Source: an uncultured Opitutia bacterium
Lineage (GTDB): Bacteria > Verrucomicrobiota > Verrucomicrobiia > Opitutales > UBA953
DNA length: 20,006 nt
Direction of reading: 5' to 3'
NCBI GenBank assembly: GCA_903882335.1
Contig: CAIRWP010000018.1
Span: 1-20,006 of the forward strand
The stretch's first letter is position 1. Each line of letters starts with the position of its first letter. The notes beneath the pieces are model-generated. The model ran no database searches, was not told where the DNA came from, and saw only the letters and a list, made by a program, of their open reading frames with translations. Made by a program: the position numbers and the translations under genes. This document shows positions 12,658 to 20,006 of this stretch, in pieces.

Positions 12658-14841
12658 CTCGAGGTTCTTCAGGCGCGGCAGGAGGCTGGTCACCCGGCGC
12701 GAGTCGGCGGCGTTGCGGACCGCCATCGCGTAGGCCGTCGGGTCGCCGACGAGGATCACCTGCTTGCGGCCGCGGGTGACCGCGGTGTAGATCAGGTTCC
12801 GGGCGAGCATGATGCTGTGTTGGCGCAGGAGCGGCAGCACCACCGCGGGGAATTCCGACCCCTGCGACTTGTGGATACTCACCGCGTACGCCAGGTGGAG
12901 GTCCCCCTGTTCGCCGCGCTCGAGTTCGATGCGGGCGCCGTCGAAGTCGATGAGCAACGTACCTTCCTCGTTCTGGCCGAGCACCACCCCGAAGTCGCCG
13001 TTGAAGACGAGCTTGTCGTAGTTGTTGCGGGTTTGGATCACCTTGTCGCCCGGTTGGATGCGCCCCGGCTTCGCGTCCTTGCCGCGCAGGCGGGCCTGCA
13101 GGGCCTGGTTGTAGGCCTGGATACCGCCCGTGCCCTTGTGCATCGGCGCCAGTACCTGGATATCGCGCAGCGGGTCCAGCCGCAGGGCACGCGGCAGTAC
13201 CTCGCAGCACAGTTTAGTGACCATCGCCACGCAGGCTTCCGGATCTTCAACCTTCACGAAATGGATGTCCTGCGTGAAATCCAGGCGGGCCGGGTCTTCG
13301 ACCGGCTCCGGCGGCGCCGTGTCGGCGTGCAGGATGCCGTGCGCTACGGTGACGATGCCCGAGCGGGCCCCTTGGCGGAAGACCGTGTCGAGGCGCGTGA
13401 CCGCGGCCTGGCCGGACTCGATGAGGTCGCCCAGCACGTTGCCCGCGCCGACGGACGGGAGCTGGTTGACGTCGCCGACGAGCAGCAGGTGCGCGGTCGA
13501 GGGGATCGCGCGCAGCAGCGCGGCGGCGAGCTTGGTGTCCAGCATGCTCGACTCGTCGATGATGACGAAGTCCGCGTGCAGGGGGTCGTCGGCGGTGGCG
13601 GTGAAGCCGCCCAGCGCCGGGTCGAATTTGAGCAGACGGTGGATGGTCGAGGCCGGCAGGCGCGTGGCCTCGGTCATGCGCTTGGCTGCGCGGCCCGTCG
13701 GCGCCCCCAGCGCCATGCGCGTCCGCTTGGCCGAGAGGATGTCGCACAGGGCCCGCAGGATCGTCGTCTTGCCGGTGCCGGGGCCGCCGGTGAGCACCGC
13801 GACCTTGTGCTGCAGCGCCATCTTCACGCCGGCCGCCTGCGCCTCCGAGAAGGCGAAGCCGGCGCGGGTCTGGGCCCACTCCACCGCCTTGTCGACCTGG
13901 ATGGTCGGCAGCCCGCTGGGGCCGGCCAGGAGCCGTCGCACGGAAGCGGCGATCGATTTCTCGGCATTCTCCTGCGGTCGCAGCTGCATGAGCCGCACGC
14001 CGTTCACATCGAGGAAGCCGACCGCCTGCTCGTCGAGCAAGCGGCGCAGGCGGTCCTGCACCACGGCGCGATCGACCTCGAGTAGCTCGGTCGCCTTCTC
14101 GAGCAGCCCTTCGTCGGGGAAGGCGCTGTGGCCCTCGCCCTCGAGTTCCTCGAGCGTGTGCAGCAGGCCGGCGTCGACGCGCTGCGGCCCCGCCGTCGGC
14201 AGGCCGAGGTTGCGCGCGATCTTGTCGGCCGTCTTGAAGCCCACGCCCTCGACCTCGCGGCAGACGCGGTAGGGCTCGGTGGTGACGACCTTCTTCGCGT
14301 CCTGCCCGTAGGCCTTGACGATGCGCAGGCAGAGCGCGTTGGTCACGCCGTAGGTCTGGAGGAAGACCATGACCTCGCGGAGCGCCTTCTGGTCCTCCCA
14401 GGCGGCCTTGATTGACTTCGCCCGGCCGGGGCCGATGCCCTCGACCTCGCGCAGGCGGCCCGACTGGTTGGAAATGATGTCGAACGTGCGCACGCCGAAC
14501 TTGGCGACGATCTTATCAGCATAGGTCTTACCGATGCCCTTGATCAGGCCGCTGCCGAGGTACTTGCGGATGCCGTGGACAGAGGAGGGGAGGCGCGACT
14601 GGAAGGATTTGACGCGCAGCTGCGGCCCGTGCGCGGGGTGGTGTTCCCAGGAACCGGTCGCATCGACCGTCTCGCCGCACTGCAGGCCGGACATGTTGCC
14701 GAGGATGATGACCTTGTCGCCGGCCTCGGGCGCCAACTCGGCGATCGTGAAGTGCGTCTCCTCGTCGAGCCACAGGATGCGCTCGACCACACCCGAGAGG
14801 GTGACCTCGGGTCCACGAGGTTGTTCGCGCGGAGGCGCCAT
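12655..14841 (-). CDS. recD2: RecD2-type SF1B DNA helicase
   Basis: From the ATG at 14841 the protein has 728 residues, normal for RecD2 (an in-frame TTG at 14853 would add four). RecD2 is a 5'-3' helicase found in bacteria that need not have RecBC. Domain order: an OB-like N-terminus (about 15-85), helix-hairpin-helix repeats (GLIKGIGKTYADKIVAKFG, VEGIGPGRAKSI and VEGVGFKTADKIARNLG), then the helicase core with Walker A LTGGPGTGKTT (about 350-360), GAPTGRAAKRM, Walker B FVIIDESSML, LLLVGDVNQLPSVGAG, and late motifs AVSIHKSQGSEFPAVVLPL and YTAVTRGRKQVILVG. It lies about 40 bases after the HAD phosphatase gene on the same strand and may share its transcript. Long open frames on the opposite strand are shadows. 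Confidence 0.95.
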   Translation of the reverse strand: MAPPREQPRGPEVTLSGVVERILWLDEETHFTIAELAPEAGDKVIILGNMSGLQCGETVDATGSWEHHPAHGPQLRVKSFQSRLPSSVHGIRKYLGSGLIKGIGKTYADKIVAKFGVRTFDIISNQSGRLREVEGIGPGRAKSIKAAWEDQKALREVMVFLQTYGVTNALCLRIVKAYGQDAKKVVTTEPYRVCREVEGVGFKTADKIARNLGLPTAGPQRVDAGLLHTLEELEGEGHSAFPDEGLLEKATELLEVDRAVVQDRLRRLLDEQAVGFLDVNGVRLMQLRPQENAEKSIAASVRRLLAGPSGLPTIQVDKAVEWAQTRAGFAFSEAQAAGVKMALQHKVAVLTGGPGTGKTTILRALCDILSAKRTRMALGAPTGRAAKRMTEATRLPASTIHRLLKFDPALGGFTATADDPLHADFVIIDESSMLDTKLAAALLRAIPSTAHLLLVGDVNQLPSVGAGNVLGDLIESGQAAVTRLDTVFRQGARSGIVTVAHGILHADTAPPEPVEDPARLDFTQDIHFVKVEDPEACVAMVTKLCCEVLPRALRLDPLRDIQVLAPMHKGTGGIQAYNQALQARLRGKDAKPGRIQPGDKVIQTRNNYDKLVFNGDFGVVLGQNEEGTLLIDFDGARIELERGEQGDLHLAYAVSIHKSQGSEFPAVVLPLLRQHSIMLARNLIYTAVTRGRKQVILVGDPTAYAMAVRNAADSRRVTSLLPRLKNLE

Positions 14842-14883
14842 GCCTTCAGCCAATCACCCCGTCGCCCGGGAGCGAAGGCAAAA

Positions 14884-15543
14884 TCACGCCAGTCCGAAGG
14901 CCTCGCGCCCCAGCTCGGTGAGGCCCGGGTGCACGGTGTCGGGCGCATGCGGGGCGAGTTCCTCGGCGGTGTGGCTGCCGGTCGTGACGCAATGGATGGC
15001 CGCCAGCTTGCCGTTGCGGGCCGTCGCGATGTCGAAGGGGGAGTCGCCGACCATCACCGTGGTGGCGGCGTCAGCCCGCATCGACCCCAGGACGAAATGG
15101 GTGAACTCCGCCTGCGGCTTGCGCCAAGGGTGGGCGTTGGTCCCGTAGATGCCGTCGAAGAGGTCGTCCAGACCGAGGTGCTCCATGATCTTCTTGGAGT
15201 TGGCATCGTCCTTGTTGGTGTAGACCGCGGTGCGGACCCCGCGGGCCCGCAAGGCCTCGAGCAGCTCGCGGCAGCCGGGGTAGACGCGGAGACCATGGTA
15301 CATCACGGACGGGAAATGCTCCCGGAAGAGTCGGGTCGCCGTGGGGGCGTTGGCTTCGCCGGCCAATTTGACCACGGTGACGTTGACCGAGCCGCCGACC
15401 GCGCGCCGGATCTGCTCCAAGGTCACGCTCGGCAGGCCCATCATCGACATCACGTCGTCGTAGCAACGGTGGATGGCCTCGAAGTTGTCGACCAGGGTGC
15501 CATCCAGGTCGAAAAGGACGGTCTGCGGGAGGGGTCGGGCCAT
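14884..15543 (-). CDS. HAD-superfamily phosphatase, phosphoglycolate phosphatase-like
   Basis: A 219-residue HAD hydrolase with all four motifs: FDLDGTLVD (11-19; nucleophile D12, acid D14), TAVYTNKDD (T109), lysine K142 in WRKPQ, and VMVGDSPFD (164-171). The helical C1 cap between residues 20 and 85 is typical of phosphoglycolate phosphatase (Gph) and beta-phosphoglucomutase-type enzymes. The substrate cannot be fixed: Gph is the best guess, while pyrophosphatase PpaX-type activity is possible. It precedes recD2 on the same strand. Its ATG at 15543 is divergent from the His-rich membrane protein gene. Confidence 0.88.
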   Translation of the reverse strand: MARPLPQTVLFDLDGTLVDNFEAIHRCYDDVMSMMGLPSVTLEQIRRAVGGSVNVTVVKLAGEANAPTATRLFREHFPSVMYHGLRVYPGCRELLEALRARGVRTAVYTNKDDANSKKIMEHLGLDDLFDGIYGTNAHPWRKPQAEFTHFVLGSMRADAATTVMVGDSPFDIATARNGKLAAIHCVTTGSHTAEELAPHAPDTVHPGLTELGREAFGLA

Positions 15544-15591
15544 GGGAAGGCCCTAATCAGGGGGTATCGGGGGCGGTTTCCAAGTTTGGAT

Positions 15592-15619
15592 TTGCAGGAA
15601 AGAGGCCGTGCCGTAGGTT
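15592..15619 (+). promoter_or_regulatory. Tentative promoter of the His-rich membrane protein gene
   Basis: TTGCAG (15592-15597) and TAGGTT (15614-15619) are separated by 16 bases in the 89-base divergent gap. They match sigma-70 boxes only in part, and the start codon at 15633 would leave a very short leader. Nothing better is seen in the gap. Confidence 0.2.
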
Positions 15620-15632
15620 GCGGTTTCTTCCC

Positions 15633-16247
15633 ATGACCTTCTCGACGGATCTCACCAAGCCTCTCAGCCGCGCCGGCCTGGCCATCAACCTCGTCCTGCT
15701 GACCGTCCTGTTCTACGTCGTGTCGGTCGCCTCCTACCATTACATGACGGTGACCTTGCCTCATCAAGGTGCGGCCCACCACACGGCCGAGGTCGCGGAG
15801 CAGACCGCCGCCCAGACTTTCGAGAAGGCCAAGAAGGCCGCCAAGGGCAAGGCCTTCGACGAATCCGCCGCCCAAGCCCAGGCCAAGGCCGCCGGCGAGG
15901 CGGAGGCCAAGAAGAAGGCCGAGGAAATCCATCACCACGCGGTCGAAGGCTGGGCTCCGTTCGCGGTCTTCCTGCTGATCCTTTCTGCCGTGTTCTTCGC
16001 CGGCTTCCTCTCCGTCGCCGTCCAGCGCCGCGCCAATGACGCCGGTCTGCTCGGGTTCTGGCTTTTCCCGAATCACCTCGGCGCCTGGCTCTTCGCCGGC
16101 TTCGTCGCCTTCTACCCGTTCCTTTCCGCCCATGGCCTGCGCAACGCCTGGACCCCGGCCTTCATCGCCGGCCTCGTGCTGCTCCTGCCGGCTCTGCTGT
16201 CCGGCGAAGGTAAGGGGTCGGCCGACCACGGCCACGACCACCACTGA
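15633..16247 (+). CDS. Unrecognised His-rich four-TM membrane protein with helical loop
   Basis: I do not recognise this 204-residue protein. The ATG at 15633 is preferred over an in-frame TTG at 15618. One transmembrane helix (about 15-38) is followed by an Ala/Lys/Glu-rich stretch predicted to be a long helix or coiled coil (51-100), then three more hydrophobic segments (107-130, 148-166, 175-190) and a short His-rich tail. Histidines cluster at the membrane edges: H36, H44, H49-H50, H100-H102, then H148, H167 and the tail DHGHDHH (198-204). With K9/R13 and QRR at 131-133 as inside markers, the helical loop would be periplasmic and the tail cytoplasmic. Metal or haem binding is possible but not shown. 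The gene stands alone between divergent HAD and convergent surE genes. Confidence 0.8.
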   Translation: MTFSTDLTKPLSRAGLAINLVLLTVLFYVVSVASYHYMTVTLPHQGAAHHTAEVAEQTAAQTFEKAKKAAKGKAFDESAAQAQAKAAGEAEAKKKAEEIHHHAVEGWAPFAVFLLILSAVFFAGFLSVAVQRRANDAGLLGFWLFPNHLGAWLFAGFVAFYPFLSAHGLRNAWTPAFIAGLVLLLPALLSGEGKGSADHGHDHH

Positions 16248-16259
16248 GCCGTCGGCTCA
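16245..16259. repeat. Inverted repeat spanning both convergent stop codons
   Basis: TGAGCC, a three-base spacer GTC, then GGCTCA form a six-bp hairpin with a three-base loop. The first TGA is the stop of the His-rich protein gene; TCA at 16257-16259 is the surE stop on the minus strand. No U-run follows on either side. Confidence 0.6.
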
Positions 16260-17024
16260 GGGTCGGCCGACCGTGCCGAAGTCGAAGAGGGTGTGGCTGA
16301 TCAGCCCGCGCTCCAAGACCGCTAGGTCGGTCTGGGGCTCGGGCGAGAAGCTTTGCCCGTCGTTCCAGCGGAATCGGTACCCAAGGGCCGTGGGCTCGAA
16401 GAGCGAGCCATGGCGGACCAGGGCTGGGTGGCTCCGCTCCATGCGGGTGGTGTCGTTCACCGCCGCCGGGTAATTGAGGCTATGGACATGGATGCCGTTC
16501 ACCGGTTGGCCTACCAGCGCGTGGGCGAATCGCGCCGCATGCCGAGTGGCCGCGTCGAGGTGGGGCCGGAGCTCATCCGGGCACACCGCGGAGCTGCGAT
16601 GCACCCGCTCGAAGATCGACTGCTCTAGGTCGAGGGAGCAGGCCACGGCGGGCAGACCCCAGGCGGCGCCTTCGGTCGCTCCCGCCAAGGTTCCGGAGCT
16701 CAGGCAGAGCGGCATCGTCGCGTTGAAGCCGATATTGATGCCGGAAATCACCACGTCGGGCCGGACGGGCAGAAGGTGCGCCAAGGCGATGTTCACGCAG
16801 TCGGAGGGGGTCCCGTCGATTGACCAGGCTTGTTCCCCGAGCCCCGGGTAAGTCGCCAAGGTGACCTCGCGGTGGCGGCTGAAGGCCCGCCCGATCCAGC
16901 TGCGTTCCCCGGCGGGGGCGGCGACCAGCACGCGGAAACCGGCCTCCTCGCAAGCCCGGGCCAGGGCGTGGAGGAAGGCGGCGTTGATGCCGTCGTCGTT
17001 GGTCAGTAGGGCCGTGGGTTTCAT
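16257..17024 (-). CDS. surE: 5'/3'-nucleotidase SurE
   Basis: SurE is a metal-dependent nucleoside monophosphate phosphatase (also exopolyphosphatase in some species) linked to stationary-phase survival. The 255-residue protein, close to the usual length, begins MKPTALLTNDDGINAAFLHA; N9-D10-D11 give the metal site, S42 in AGERSWIG and N97 in VISGINIG complete it. LSSGTLAGATEGAAWGLPA (108-126) is also conserved. The ATG at 17024 puts the NDDG motif at the normal distance; longer in-frame openings upstream have no family similarity. It lies 47 bases after the McsA-like gene on the same strand and is probably transcribed with it. It converges with the His-rich protein gene. Confidence 0.94.
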   Translation of the reverse strand: MKPTALLTNDDGINAAFLHALARACEEAGFRVLVAAPAGERSWIGRAFSRHREVTLATYPGLGEQAWSIDGTPSDCVNIALAHLLPVRPDVVISGINIGFNATMPLCLSSGTLAGATEGAAWGLPAVACSLDLEQSIFERVHRSSAVCPDELRPHLDAATRHAARFAHALVGQPVNGIHVHSLNYPAAVNDTTRMERSHPALVRHGSLFEPTALGYRFRWNDGQSFSPEPQTDLAVLERGLISHTLFDFGTVGRP

Positions 17025-17071
17025 GCGTCGCCCCAGCGTGGCGCCCGCCGCCCGACGGGCAACGCGGAAGG

Positions 17072-17569
17072 TTAGGACTGGAGTTCGCCGAGGCCGGCTT
17101 GGAGCTCGCGGATCAGGTCGCGCAAGCCCGCCGCGGCTTCGAAGTCCTCCTCGGTGACCGCCGTCCGCAGGTCGTCCTGGGCCTTGGCCAGGCGGGCGCG
17201 CCTTTCGGTCTCGCTGGACTGGGGGCGGCGACCTTGGTGGTCCAGCCCTGGTTGGAGGCGGGCGATCGTGGCCAGCGCCTCGGTCTGGTGGGTCTCGTAG
17301 CAGGTCGGGCACCCGAGGCGGTGGAGCCGCTCGAAATCATTCCAGCGGAAACCGCAGGTAGGGCAACGGCTCCGGCCCGCGGGATTGGGGACGACCAGCG
17401 GGACGCCGAGCGCCCACGACGGCAGCCCACCGCCGCCGGCAGGTTGCTGGATCGACGGGCAGCCTTGGCAACAGGCGAAGTGCGTGGCCTTGCCGCCCGC
17501 GACGAGCGAGAGGAAGAGGGTGCACTCCTGGGTGCAGCCTTGGCAGGCGGGCGGACGCGGAACCATCAT
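17072..17569 (-). CDS. McsA-like UVR-domain zinc-finger protein
   Basis: A 165-residue protein with ten cysteines in paired knuckles: C9/C12/C16, C33/C34/C37, CPTC (69-72) and CPTC (87-90). The middle, CGFRWNDFERLHRLGCPTCY (72-91), is the McsA hallmark, and the C-terminal LRTAVTEEDFEAAAGLRDLI (134-153) is a UvrB/UvrC (UVR) motif. In Bacillus, McsA activates the protein arginine kinase McsB and helps in heat and metal stress; similar proteins occur in many bacteria lacking McsB. No mcsB, clpC or ctsR is in the window, so its role here is open. It is divergent from exbB and followed by surE. Confidence 0.85.
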   Translation of the reverse strand: MMVPRPPACQGCTQECTLFLSLVAGGKATHFACCQGCPSIQQPAGGGGLPSWALGVPLVVPNPAGRSRCPTCGFRWNDFERLHRLGCPTCYETHQTEALATIARLQPGLDHQGRRPQSSETERRARLAKAQDDLRTAVTEEDFEAAAGLRDLIRELQAGLGELQS

Positions 17570-17660
17570 CAGGCAGGATGGCCGCCGTCAGCTCCGGCCG
17601 CAAGCGCATCGAGCACCTTTTCGGTTGAAGCCGCGCTCGGGGCGGATTGCCTAGGGAACG

Positions 17661-18506
17661 ATGATTTCCCCAGTTTTGATGGTGGTGTTGGCCGAGGCCG
17701 AGAAGGGTGCGGTCTGGTATTTCAAGCAGATGGATGCGGCCGGCATGGCCGTCGCGGCGGTGCTCGTCGTCTGCTCGCTGATCGGCTGGGGTGCGATGAT
17801 CCAGAAGTGGTCCGACATCCATGAGCTGCGCCGCCGTAACCATGCCTTCGAGCGTCGCCTGCGCGATGAGTCCTCGGTCGTGGCCCTTAATTTCCCGCGC
17901 ACCTCCAACCTCGCGCCCTACGAGTTCCTCGTGGCCGAAGCCGTGTCCGCCGTGCAGCGCCACAAGGGCCGCTTGGTGCGCCCGTCCGACGTCACCCTGT
18001 GCATGGGGCACGTCGAGAACGCGGTCCAGCGCGCCGTCTCGCGCACGATGGTCAAGTACGAGGACAAGATGGTGCTGCTCAGTTCGCTCGTCTCCGGGGG
18101 GCCGTTCCTCGGCTTGCTCGGCACGGTCTGGGGCATCATGGTCACCTTCGGCGCCCTGACCGAGAAGGCGAGTATCGCGCAGCTCGCGCCGGGCGTCTGC
18201 GGCGCCCTTGTCACCACCACGCTGGGTCTGCTGGTCGCGATCCCCGCCACCTTCGGCTACAACTACCTGCTCACCCAGGTGAAGATCATGTCCACCGAGC
18301 TCGACAACTTCGCGAGCTCGCTGGCCGACCGCGTCGAGCTTGAGCTCGAGGGCGAGGCTCGCCGCAACTTCGACCAGCAACAGGAGCGCGAGCAGCTGCG
18401 CCGCGCCGCCGCGGCCGCCGCCCAGCCGGTCGGGCAGCCCACCGCCGCGGCGCCGCTCGCCCCCGAGACTCCGCCCAGCCTGCCGGGCTGGGAGGACGCG
18501 CGCTGA
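17661..18506 (+). CDS. exbB: MotA/TolQ/ExbB proton-channel family protein
   Basis: A 281-residue inner-membrane protein with three transmembrane helices (about 27-48, 135-165, 175-205) and a cytoplasmic loop between the first two. The family core is clear: SGGPFLGLLGTVWGIMVTF and LVTTTLGLLVAIPATFGYNYL. With ExbD it forms a proton-driven motor that powers a TonB- or TolA-type transducer. The C-terminal tail (about 240-281) is Ala/Pro-rich and poorly conserved. ATG 17661 has AGGG a few bases upstream. exbD follows after four bases and the transducer after that, so the three form one operon. TolQ is an equal alternative name. Confidence 0.92.
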   Translation: MISPVLMVVLAEAEKGAVWYFKQMDAAGMAVAAVLVVCSLIGWGAMIQKWSDIHELRRRNHAFERRLRDESSVVALNFPRTSNLAPYEFLVAEAVSAVQRHKGRLVRPSDVTLCMGHVENAVQRAVSRTMVKYEDKMVLLSSLVSGGPFLGLLGTVWGIMVTFGALTEKASIAQLAPGVCGALVTTTLGLLVAIPATFGYNYLLTQVKIMSTELDNFASSLADRVELELEGEARRNFDQQQEREQLRRAAAAAAQPVGQPTAAAPLAPETPPSLPGWEDAR

Positions 18507-18510
18507 TCCC

Positions 18511-18936
18511 ATGGCCCGTTCCTTCTCCAAGCCCGGCCGGTTGCACGTGATGAACGAGTTGAACGTCACGCCGATGCTCGATCTGTGTTTCTGCCTGCTG
18601 ATCATCTTTATGATCGCCACGCCCGTGCTCGAGCAGACCACCGCCGTGAACCTGCCCAAGGCCGACAAGGGAGCGGGCCGGCCGATCGATACCAAGGTGC
18701 AGTACCGCATCGTCTCCCTCTCCGCCAAGGGCGAGTACGCCGTGGGCAACAAGCCGGTCACGAAGGCCCAGCTCGAGGCGGAGTTCGCGGCCATCGCCGC
18801 GTTGCCCGAGGCCGAGCAGCCCATCGTGCGCATCCGCGGGGACGGCGCCCAGGTCTACCAGAATATCATCGACCTACTTTCCTTGGCCAAGACCAAGGGG
18901 CTGACCAAGGTCGGCCTGGATTCGGAGACGCGCTGA
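18511..18936 (+). CDS. exbD: ExbD/TolR-family biopolymer transport protein
   Basis: A 141-residue protein with a short cytoplasmic N-terminus, one transmembrane helix (about 22-41) and a periplasmic domain. NVTPMLDLCFCLLIIFMI (18-35) carries D24, matching the essential proton-carrying Asp of ExbD/TolR. The ending YQNIIDLLSLAKTKGLTKVGL is the usual C-terminal pattern of the periplasmic domain. The start at 18511 lies four bases after the exbB stop; longer openings upstream run out of frame through exbB. GGAGG lies about 15 bases before the ATG. The next gene begins one base after its stop. Confidence 0.93.
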   Translation: MARSFSKPGRLHVMNELNVTPMLDLCFCLLIIFMIATPVLEQTTAVNLPKADKGAGRPIDTKVQYRIVSLSAKGEYAVGNKPVTKAQLEAEFAAIAALPEAEQPIVRIRGDGAQVYQNIIDLLSLAKTKGLTKVGLDSETR

Positions 18937-18937
18937 C

Positions 18938-19738
18938 ATGTCCGGCGAAAACAAAGGTTGGGTCGGCTCCCTCGCGGTCCATGCGGGCATCCTCGCGGTC
19001 CTCGTCGGGGCCTCTTGGTACGCTTCCCGCCAGACGGGTGAAAACCTCGAGGCGGTCGATCCGCTCATCGTGACTTTGGACGGTATCCCCGGCAAGAAGC
19101 CCGGCCAGATTGGCAAGGCCCCGGGTGTCGCCCAAGGGGATGAGCGCGGCGTGGCGGGTGGCATCCCGCGCATCCATCTCAAGAAACTCGACCTCGCGAA
19201 GGTCGAGCAGGAGCGACAGAAGGCGGTCGAGCAAGTCTCGCAGGGTGGGCCTTCTGCGCCGAAGTCCGAGCCGCGAGTCACGACCAAGGCCACCCCGGGT
19301 GTCCAGACGAAGCTCTCGCTGGCGGAATTCAGCAAGACCAGCCCTGGTCGTCCCGGGGGTTCCCCGGGTGTCAAGGTGCCCACGGTTAAAATCTCGCTGG
19401 GCCGCCCTTACGGCGGCGGTGAGGGTGGCGGCGAAGGCGGCTCCGCCAACGAACGCCAGCTTTACGCGGGGGAGGTCAAGGCCCGCTTCCAGACGGCCTG
19501 GACGGACCTGCTCGCCACCGAGGGCGCGACGCTCGAATCCGCCGGCAGCTGCGGCGTTTCCCTGCGCGTCGATGCGGCGGGCGGCGTCTCGTTTTCGGGT
19601 TGGCTGACGGCCCCGCGGGACGCCCGTTTCGCCCAACTGGTCAAGCAGGCGGTCGCCCGAATCGGGAACTGCGGCAAGCCGCCCGGCGGCAAGGGGTTCG
19701 TGATCGACTTCCCGAAGGTCGGCGTCTCGGAAGGCTGA
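18938..19738 (+). CDS. TonB/TolA-like energy transducer
   Basis: A 266-residue protein, third gene of the exbB-exbD operon, one base after exbD. The N-terminal anchor SLAVHAGILAVLVGASW (11-27) has the S-xxx-H pattern (S11, H15) that TonB and TolA use to contact ExbB/TolQ. A long linker (about 45-170) is rich in Gly, Lys and Pro, with a charged helical patch (83-101) and a Gly run (159-168). The C-terminal domain (about 172-262), with SCGVSLRVDAAGGVSFSG and CGKPPGGKGFVIDFP, looks like TonB/TolA domain III. It has two cysteines, C205 and C245, which recalls the disulfide of TolA. TonB-type iron/glycan uptake and TolA-type envelope constriction are both possible; neither tolB/pal nor a TonB-dependent receptor is in the window. 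Confidence 0.82.
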   Translation: MSGENKGWVGSLAVHAGILAVLVGASWYASRQTGENLEAVDPLIVTLDGIPGKKPGQIGKAPGVAQGDERGVAGGIPRIHLKKLDLAKVEQERQKAVEQVSQGGPSAPKSEPRVTTKATPGVQTKLSLAEFSKTSPGRPGGSPGVKVPTVKISLGRPYGGGEGGGEGGSANERQLYAGEVKARFQTAWTDLLATEGATLESAGSCGVSLRVDAAGGVSFSGWLTAPRDARFAQLVKQAVARIGNCGKPPGGKGFVIDFPKVGVSEG

Positions 19739-19748
19739 GGCTGCTCAG
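19735..19748. repeat. Inverted repeat spanning both convergent stop codons
   Basis: CTGAG and CTCAG form a five-bp stem around GCTG. The TGA at 19736-19738 ends the transducer gene; TCA at 19745-19747 is the stop of the RidA-family gene on the minus strand. No U-run follows on either side. Confidence 0.45.
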
Positions 19749-20006
19749 TCGCGGACTTCGAGCACGAGCTGGACCTCGACGGAGACGCCGAGGGGCAGGC
19801 CATTGACGGAGACCGCGGCCCGCGCGTGCTTACCAGCGTCGCCGAAGACCCGGAGTAGGAATTCGGAGGCGCCGTTGAGCACCTTGGGGCTGTCGCTGAA
19901 GCCGTCGACGCCGTTGACGAAGCCGTTCACCATCACGACCCGGACGACCTTGTCGAGGGAGCCGAGGGCGACCTTGGCGTTCGCGAGGGCGTTGAGCGCG
20001 CAGAGC
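19745..20006 (-). CDS. RidA/YjgF-family protein, 5' part beyond window edge
   Basis: The minus-strand frame is open to the right edge, giving 86 C-terminal residues. The pattern NALANAKVALGSLDKVVRVV, then VNGFVNGVDGFSDSPKVLNG, HARAAVSVNGLPLGVSVEVQ and a final hydrophobic LVLEV fits the YjgF/RidA fold, closest in pattern to the Atu1953-like branch. RidA proper removes reactive enamine/imine intermediates such as 2-aminoacrylate; R in HARAAV is the expected substrate-binding Arg. Function within this branch is less certain. It converges with the transducer gene, six bases between stop codons. Confidence 0.88.
   Translation of the reverse strand, partial: LCALNALANAKVALGSLDKVVRVVMVNGFVNGVDGFSDSPKVLNGASEFLLRVFGDAGKHARAAVSVNGLPLGVSVEVQLVLEVRD

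Noticed and set aside
12817..14085. Long plus-strand open frames opposite recD2
   Set aside because: The minus strand shows every RecD2 helicase motif in order; the plus-strand frames have none.
19396..19441. GGC/GGT-rich repeat-like stretch
   Set aside because: It is the in-frame Gly run of the transducer linker, not a separate repeat element.

Overview
The window is a GC-rich bacterial chromosome segment, densely packed with ordinary single-copy genes; no intergenic gap reaches 300 bases. The gene set points to a diderm (Gram-negative) bacterium: an ExbB/ExbD/TolA-TonB-type energiser, a GspG-like type II pseudopilin, a periplasmic phospho-transferase with a PAP2 phosphatase, and a Tat-exported GH109-type Gfo/Idh/MocA protein. 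The exported GH109-like enzyme, the long GspG-like pseudopilin and the large U32 peptidase together suggest Verrucomicrobiota (Opitutia-like). That placement is an inference from family content, not a computed result. I see no tRNA, rRNA, CRISPR array, insertion sequence, prophage or attachment site.

Layout, left to right. 1-1374: 3' part of typA/bipA, convergent with tsaE (minus), with one base between the stop codons. 1920-3371 (minus): GH109-like secreted oxidoreductase-fold enzyme, with a strong intrinsic terminator before tsaE. 3444-5199 (minus): a tight three-gene unit, LOG-family protein, cutA, CPBP-family membrane protease. 5296-6052 (plus): rpmH, rnpA and yidD. 6120-8835 (plus): LTA-synthase/OpgB-type transferase overlapping a PAP2 phosphatase. 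8819-10002 (minus): dimeric dUTPase-like gene followed by a GspG-like pseudopilin. 10117-12648 (plus): large U32 peptidase-family protein. 12655-15543 (minus): HAD phosphatase followed by recD2 helicase. 15633-16247 (plus): unrecognised His-rich four-TM protein. 16257-17569 (minus): McsA-like UVR/zinc protein followed by surE. 17661-19738 (plus): exbB, exbD and a TonB/TolA-like transducer. 19745-20006 (minus): C-terminal part of a RidA-family protein.

Functionally the window mixes translation and RNA processing (typA, tsaE, rpmH, rnpA, possibly the U32 protein), nucleotide and DNA maintenance (dUTPase, recD2, surE, HAD phosphatase) and envelope biology (yidD, the transferase/PAP2 pair, CPBP protease, pseudopilin, ExbBD-transducer, secreted GH109-like enzyme). 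I do not see a clearly novel multi-gene system. The most interesting items are the unrecognised His-rich membrane protein, the transducer with two cysteines in its C-terminal domain, a likely typA terminator hidden inside the tsaE coding sequence, and inverted repeats that cover both stop codons at three convergent gene pairs.
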